DNA from: a virus
Strand: one strand, 5' to 3'
DNA length: 25,410 nt
IMG/VR virus record: IMGVR_UViG_3300030060_000611
Span: 1 to 25,410 of that record
Shown here: positions 21,798 through 25,410 of the stretch, one piece after another
Numbering within the stretch: position 1 is the stretch's first letter
How the letters are laid out: each line of letters opens with the position of its first letter
Notes under the pieces: model-generated
The model's database searches: none
What the model saw: only the letters and a program-made list of their open reading frames with translations
Told to the model about the DNA's origin: nothing
Program-made: the position numbers and the translations under genes

Positions 21798-23216
21798 TCA
21801 TTCGTCCTCTGTATCAGCTGCCGCATCTGCTGGCTCCGCTGGTTCCTCCCTTTCTGTCAATCCTCCGTTCTGCGTTGTTTCGATCTCATCTTCAACATCA
21901 AAGTCATCACCAAGAATCTCTCCAGCCGATAACTGATTCAATAATGTCTCCTGACTGATAGTGCCAGAGGTAAACAATGCAAGTAACGACTGGATCTCCT
22001 GTGGTTCTAGCCTTGCAGAAACAAAATCTCTATTAACGAAACAGCTGCCAGCATTAGGTTCATTTAGATATTCGCTATGAAACTTCAAGCAGTTATCAAT
22101 CAAGTCTTGCATTTGCTGGGCAACTACCATCATTGTGCTGTCATTCTGCGATCTATCTATTCTCTTAGCCTCTGCTGTTTCTCCCACTAACTTCTGACCA
22201 AGAACAGCTGCAAGCGATAAAGTATTGATCTGCTCTTTTAAATCTTCAAGAAGTCTAAATTGTGCATCATAGCTATCCGCAGAGGGTGAAACATATTCCA
22301 TGCGTGAATCTGGTGGCAATGCTAAAGCCTCACTAGGGCCTGTGGTTATCTCATCAGCATTTGGATAGCCATAAACTACTAAATTAGGAACTGCACTAAT
22401 GTGCAGAATGTTAAACAGATCTGACTGAATCTGATAATGCTTAAGGTTTAGCTCTGCAATGTCATACAAAGGACTGCGGCTTTCATAGAATCCGACCCTG
22501 TTGGAATAAGCAACAGAAAAAGGTATCTTATCCTTTAAGCTCATTTCACCCTCTTCAAACAATTTATATTCGCCCTTCTTTTCATCCCTTCTATGAATTT
22601 CAAATCTGCCACGTTCAAGCACCCTAATCTGAGATATTACCTTTTCACCATATTGGCCATCTGGCTCAACAACCCTTTCTAATAAACGTACCTGTACAAG
22701 TTCCCTTGCACCATCTATGATCTCAGTCCTCCAGCCTAAAATGTCTGATGGCTTATATGTCACCCAGTATGGCCTTGCTTTTTCTCCTTCCTTTGGTGCA
22801 TCTACCAAAACACCACAATGTCCAAAAGAAACAACAATCCTTGCGGTTTGATAAAGCCAAATATTTAGATCATTGCCTTCTAAATCAACATCAAACAACT
22901 GCTCTCTAACAAGATCAGATACATCATCCAAACGTATTGGCTTTCTGACCAGCATACCGCTTAACATTTTCTCGATTCTCTGGAGATATGGAACTACTGT
23001 TGATCTTGCTAATCTACGATCATAGCTGTCATCTACTTCTCTTTCTAATTGTGGTAAGTATTTTCTATGTTCACTCCTGATCTTATATGTGCCTTCCTTC
23101 AAATCTGCTATCAAATCCCAGAACTGTGCCATGCGTTGATATGCCGCATTTGGGCTTGCAACTGTTGTTACAGCTTGGGTGATGGACTTATTGTAAATAT
23201 CAAGTGAGCTATACAC
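21798..23216 (-). CDS. Portal protein (DUF4055-like)
   Basis: This is the dodecameric DNA gateway at the capsid vertex. The 472-residue protein has the sequence character of portals annotated with DUF4055: an N-terminal stretch with YLPQLEREVDDSYDRRL, then YLQRIEKMLSGMLVRKP, and a core stretch HCGVLVDAP near residue 133. The C terminus (about 440-472) is acidic and probably disordered (EPAEPADAAADTEDE). The start is GTG with GAGG seven bases upstream, a good ribosome site, and no better upstream ATG. It sits between terL and the MuF gene, as portals usually do. The exact family number is from memory; the portal role is well supported by position and size. Confidence 0.9.
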   Translation of the reverse strand: MYSSLDIYNKSITQAVTTVASPNAAYQRMAQFWDLIADLKEGTYKIRSEHRKYLPQLEREVDDSYDRRLARSTVVPYLQRIEKMLSGMLVRKPIRLDDVSDLVREQLFDVDLEGNDLNIWLYQTARIVVSFGHCGVLVDAPKEGEKARPYWVTYKPSDILGWRTEIIDGARELVQVRLLERVVEPDGQYGEKVISQIRVLERGRFEIHRRDEKKGEYKLFEEGEMSLKDKIPFSVAYSNRVGFYESRSPLYDIAELNLKHYQIQSDLFNILHISAVPNLVVYGYPNADEITTGPSEALALPPDSRMEYVSPSADSYDAQFRLLEDLKEQINTLSLAAVLGQKLVGETAEAKRIDRSQNDSTMMVVAQQMQDLIDNCLKFHSEYLNEPNAGSCFVNRDFVSARLEPQEIQSLLALFTSGTISQETLLNQLSAGEILGDDFDVEDEIETTQNGGLTEREEPAEPADAAADTEDE

Positions 23217-23242
23217 AGTTTTGCCTCAATACTATCATGTTC

Positions 23243-24583
23243 TTAATATATTCTAATCCCTGTAGGTTTGCCCGCCCTTGCAAATAATGGATTAAATTCT
23301 CTCCAAATTAGATAGCCAACAGCATCAGCCATGTGGTCATAGCCAGATTCTTTGTCTGGTTCGCCCTTTTCGTTGTATGACTGAAGTTCCATTGATTCAA
23401 TTAGCTTTCTGCAACTGGCATGGATTTGTAAACGGCTTTCCCCTTTGCCGTTACATAATAAAGCCTGTACGGAAGAAACCCTATCTCTGACTGGCGGGTT
23501 GGAACGAGGGCTTTGATTGCTGAACCCATAGCTTTCAAGGATTTGAATGTCTGTTTGACTCGCATTAGTGCTTCTGTTGCCTCCACTTGCATCTGGGTAA
23601 ACGTATATCTTATTCATAGGGTATCTGGACTTGATGGTTTGTGCTAGGGAATCAGTATCGTGAGAGCCGCTAATCTCATCAAATATTAACAATTTTTGAT
23701 TTTGGACAATACCAATAACGCAGTTCATATTCCCAATATTAAAATCCAATCCGCAACGCAATGGCTCTAACCCTATATCAGGTTTGACATTAGTAACATT
23801 TTTTTCTCTGGTAAAGCGATCATAGACTTGGCCAGTAGTTAAATTAATAAACTCTCCATTCAAATAAGCCTGTAACATTGATGGATCGTAGTTAGCTTGC
23901 ATACGTTCAATGAAGTCACTAGGCAAATGTGGGTTATCCTGAGTCCTCATCTTGATTAGCTGCCTGTCTGTTCTCTCCTTAGCCTCATCTGTAGCAAAGG
24001 TATGGTATAGCCACCGAAAGCCCTCTGGTGTACTAGCTGCACAAAACTGTCTAACATTACCAGCCCTTAATCGTCCCAGTATCTTTGGAAATGCTTTCTC
24101 ACAAATGGTAGGACTAACAACATCTATTTCGTCTGCAAGGCAAAAGGCCAGATTCAAACCTATGATTCTGCTCCAGTTCTCGAATGATCTACATAACAGC
24201 TTGCAATCACCCTCTTTTAAATGCACAACATACTCAGGCAAAGGACTGGCTCTGAAGCTGTAAGGTATCTCATAATGCTCAAGAAACTGATCGAAGTCTG
24301 TTTGCCAGATGTCTCTGAGTAGCGGCCCAGTTGGTTCAAGGATTGCACCGATAAAGCCAACATTTTGAGCCATAAGCTTCAAGGCCATTGCACAAAGCGA
24401 TCTTGTTTTGCCTGCTCCATATCCAGCAGAAAGCCCAACTATCTCATTTTGGTTATCAAAGAACTCTTGTTGCTGTGGGTGCAAGTCATTTCTAATCCTT
24501 TCTAGTAGCTCTCCAGTATCAATGTCAGTGTAGTGACTGCCTATATGATCTAATACAGATCCCTCTTTGTTCAATATGCTCAA
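23243..24583 (-). CDS. terL: Terminase large subunit (ATPase and nuclease)
   Basis: This is the packaging motor that pumps and cuts phage DNA at the portal. The 446-residue protein shows both domains. The ATPase domain has Walker A at 54-60 (GYGAGKT), Walker B with catalytic D151-E152 in FCLADEID, and a coupling motif AASTPEG at 182-188. The RNase H-like nuclease domain has the acidic residues expected for metal binding: D280 (GLDFNIG), D302/E303 (IFDEI), D331 (YPDASGG) and D420 (HMADAVGY). All key residues appear intact and length is normal. Translation starts at TTG, overlapping the terS stop and preceded by an AGG-containing stretch; this suggests coupling. The next gene, portal, follows after 26 bases. 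Confidence 0.96.
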   Translation of the reverse strand: MSILNKEGSVLDHIGSHYTDIDTGELLERIRNDLHPQQQEFFDNQNEIVGLSAGYGAGKTRSLCAMALKLMAQNVGFIGAILEPTGPLLRDIWQTDFDQFLEHYEIPYSFRASPLPEYVVHLKEGDCKLLCRSFENWSRIIGLNLAFCLADEIDVVSPTICEKAFPKILGRLRAGNVRQFCAASTPEGFRWLYHTFATDEAKERTDRQLIKMRTQDNPHLPSDFIERMQANYDPSMLQAYLNGEFINLTTGQVYDRFTREKNVTNVKPDIGLEPLRCGLDFNIGNMNCVIGIVQNQKLLIFDEISGSHDTDSLAQTIKSRYPMNKIYVYPDASGGNRSTNASQTDIQILESYGFSNQSPRSNPPVRDRVSSVQALLCNGKGESRLQIHASCRKLIESMELQSYNEKGEPDKESGYDHMADAVGYLIWREFNPLFARAGKPTGIRIY

Positions 24584-24903
24584 GACATCACCTGACCTAC
24601 CTTTGCCATTGAGTTTATACAGCCTAAAGCTACTGTTAACTGCCCTGATTTCCTAGCCTCTTTTGCCAGTGATGCATATTGAGCTAGAACTTCAGCCGTA
24701 AATTGTCGTCTATCAATATCAAAGTCTTGCTTCAAGATTGCTGTAGCCTCTTGAATATATCTATCTATCGACCTTTGAGTAACACCCCACTCAGTTGTTG
24801 CAAATTGACTTATTTCTGATCTAACAGTACCAACAGACAAAAGTTTTGCAACTTTGTTCACTCTGAACTCATGCTCATTCTTGCTAGTTCTGCCGTTAGA
24901 CAC
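24580..24903 (-). CDS. terS: Terminase small subunit (probable)
   Basis: This is probably the DNA-recognition subunit of the packaging motor. The 107-residue protein has a helix-turn-helix-like N-terminal half (about residues 13-57): regularly spaced basic helices, then GVTQRSIDRYIQEA, a pattern common in small terminase subunits in which a recognition helix is followed by an oligomerisation region. The C-terminal part is helical. The call rests mainly on position: the next gene is a clear large terminase, and its TTG start overlaps this gene's TGA (TTGA). The start is GTG with no obvious Shine-Dalgarno; no ATG lies between it and the 112-aa gene. Length is on the short side for the family. 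Confidence 0.75.
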   Translation of the reverse strand: MSNGRTSKNEHEFRVNKVAKLLSVGTVRSEISQFATTEWGVTQRSIDRYIQEATAILKQDFDIDRRQFTAEVLAQYASLAKEARKSGQLTVALGCINSMAKVGQVMS

Positions 24904-24967
24904 TATGGGAATATGGTTTTTATTATTCTAAATGTAGCGTCAATCGTTAGTTTTTGTCGATTTTCGA

Positions 24968-25306
24968 TTATTGCCAGTGGTGAAAAGTTTTTAAATTTGA
25001 TAATTTTTCTAGTTTTTTACTATATTCTTCCCAGTTTTCTTTTGAAGATGTAGGAATATTGCCGTCATAATAAAGATAAACAAAATCATCATTTTCTTTA
25101 GTGTGATTATTCCAGCTATAAAATCTTTTTTGTGTGATAGTTAATTTTCTTATTCTTGCATTTTTAGGAACATCTTCATATTTAGCGTGTTCTTTATTAT
25201 CCCAGCCTAAAGGTTTATACTGTCTGTTTAGTAAAATCCAACCACCAATATCATCATTTACTTTTGTAAGGCAATAAGGCAATAGCTGTTGTCGTACTTG
25301 ATTCAT
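24968..25306 (-). CDS. Hypothetical protein upstream of the terminase genes (112 aa)
   Basis: I do not recognise this gene. It starts with ATG inside the TGA of the upstream gene. The protein is soluble, with no signal peptide or membrane segment, and is rich in Trp, Tyr, Lys and Asn; the last 30 residues are charged and likely helical (KENWEEYSKKLEKLSNL). It ends 64 bases before the small terminase gene. Its position just before terS is where phages often keep small accessory or DNA-metabolism genes, but no catalytic motif is visible, so no function is proposed. Confidence 0.7.
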   Translation of the reverse strand: MNQVRQQLLPYCLTKVNDDIGGWILLNRQYKPLGWDNKEHAKYEDVPKNARIRKLTITQKRFYSWNNHTKENDDFVYLYYDGNIPTSSKENWEEYSKKLEKLSNLKTFHHWQ

Positions 25307-25410
25307 TGTTTTTGTTTCTCCCAGTTACGAATAAGTAAAAGTAAATCTTCAATCCGCTTTCTTGCAGCCAAGATGCGGTCATTGTTGAAGCTATCAAAGT
25401 CTTTGTTTTT
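25303..25410 (-). CDS. Unknown protein, 3' end only (35 residues seen)
   Basis: An open frame enters from the window edge and ends in TGA, which overlaps the ATG of the next gene (ATGA arrangement). The visible 35 residues are charged and probably helical, with a leucine run (IEDLLLLIRNWEKQKQ) at the C terminus. The start lies outside the window and the family is not recognisable from this piece. The ATGA coupling suggests it is in the same transcript as the 112-residue gene that follows. Confidence 0.6.
   Translation of the reverse strand, partial: KNKDFDSFNNDRILAARKRIEDLLLLIRNWEKQKQ

Noticed and set aside
24904-24967. TTGACG in the 64-base gap before terS as a promoter -35
   Set aside because: No acceptable -10 lies 16-18 bases downstream on the minus strand, so it was not listed as a feature.

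Overview
The window is a structural-gene segment of a tailed phage (or prophage) with a long, non-contractile, lambda-type tail. Every convincing gene lies on the minus strand, so the biological reading direction runs from base 25410 down to base 1. The DNA is A/T-rich, genes abut or overlap, and the gene order is the classic packaging-head-tail order. Small families such as the lysine-rich proteins after the MuF protein and the repeat-built fibre look like those I associate with marine phages, but the host cannot be fixed from the sequence. No integrase, repressor, replication or lysis gene is visible, so lifestyle is undetermined.

Layout in reading order: the 3' end of an unknown gene and a 112-residue unknown protein (25410-24968); small and large terminase (24903-23243); portal (23216-21798); a 772-residue MuF minor head protein with a C-terminal HExxH metallopeptidase-like domain (21794-19476); a 101-residue unknown protein (19476-19171); six tiny lysine-rich proteins, five of the joins being stop/start overlaps (19171-18125, three of them below the usual ORF cutoff); a promoter-like site; scaffold (18052-17384); two small hairpins; major capsid protein (17316-16279); decoration-like protein; a 48-residue basic protein; connector, stopper, tail-completion and tail-terminator genes (15786-13834); a 46-residue protein; tail tube (13667-13248); a tail-assembly chaperone pair joined by a -1 frameshift at an A7 tract (13223-12694); tape measure (12668-10662); lambda M, L, K, I and J equivalents (10662-3937); then fibre or appendage proteins (3899-2719) and the first 907 codons of a repeat-built fibre that runs off the window (2722-1).

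Working together, TerS/TerL and portal load DNA into a scaffolded HK97-fold capsid. The small connector and stopper proteins close the head. The chaperone and tape measure set up the tail tube, and the M-L-K-I-J set builds the tip that carries the fibres.

The most interesting observations are: (1) a related beta-rich module with an H-G-(F/Y/V) signature inserted into four consecutive tail-tip proteins (M, L, I and J equivalents); (2) a MuF protein carrying an apparently intact zinc-peptidase active site at its C terminus, followed at once by an unknown gene; (3) a translationally coupled string of tiny basic proteins, one AT-hook-like; and (4) a textbook -1 frameshift site.
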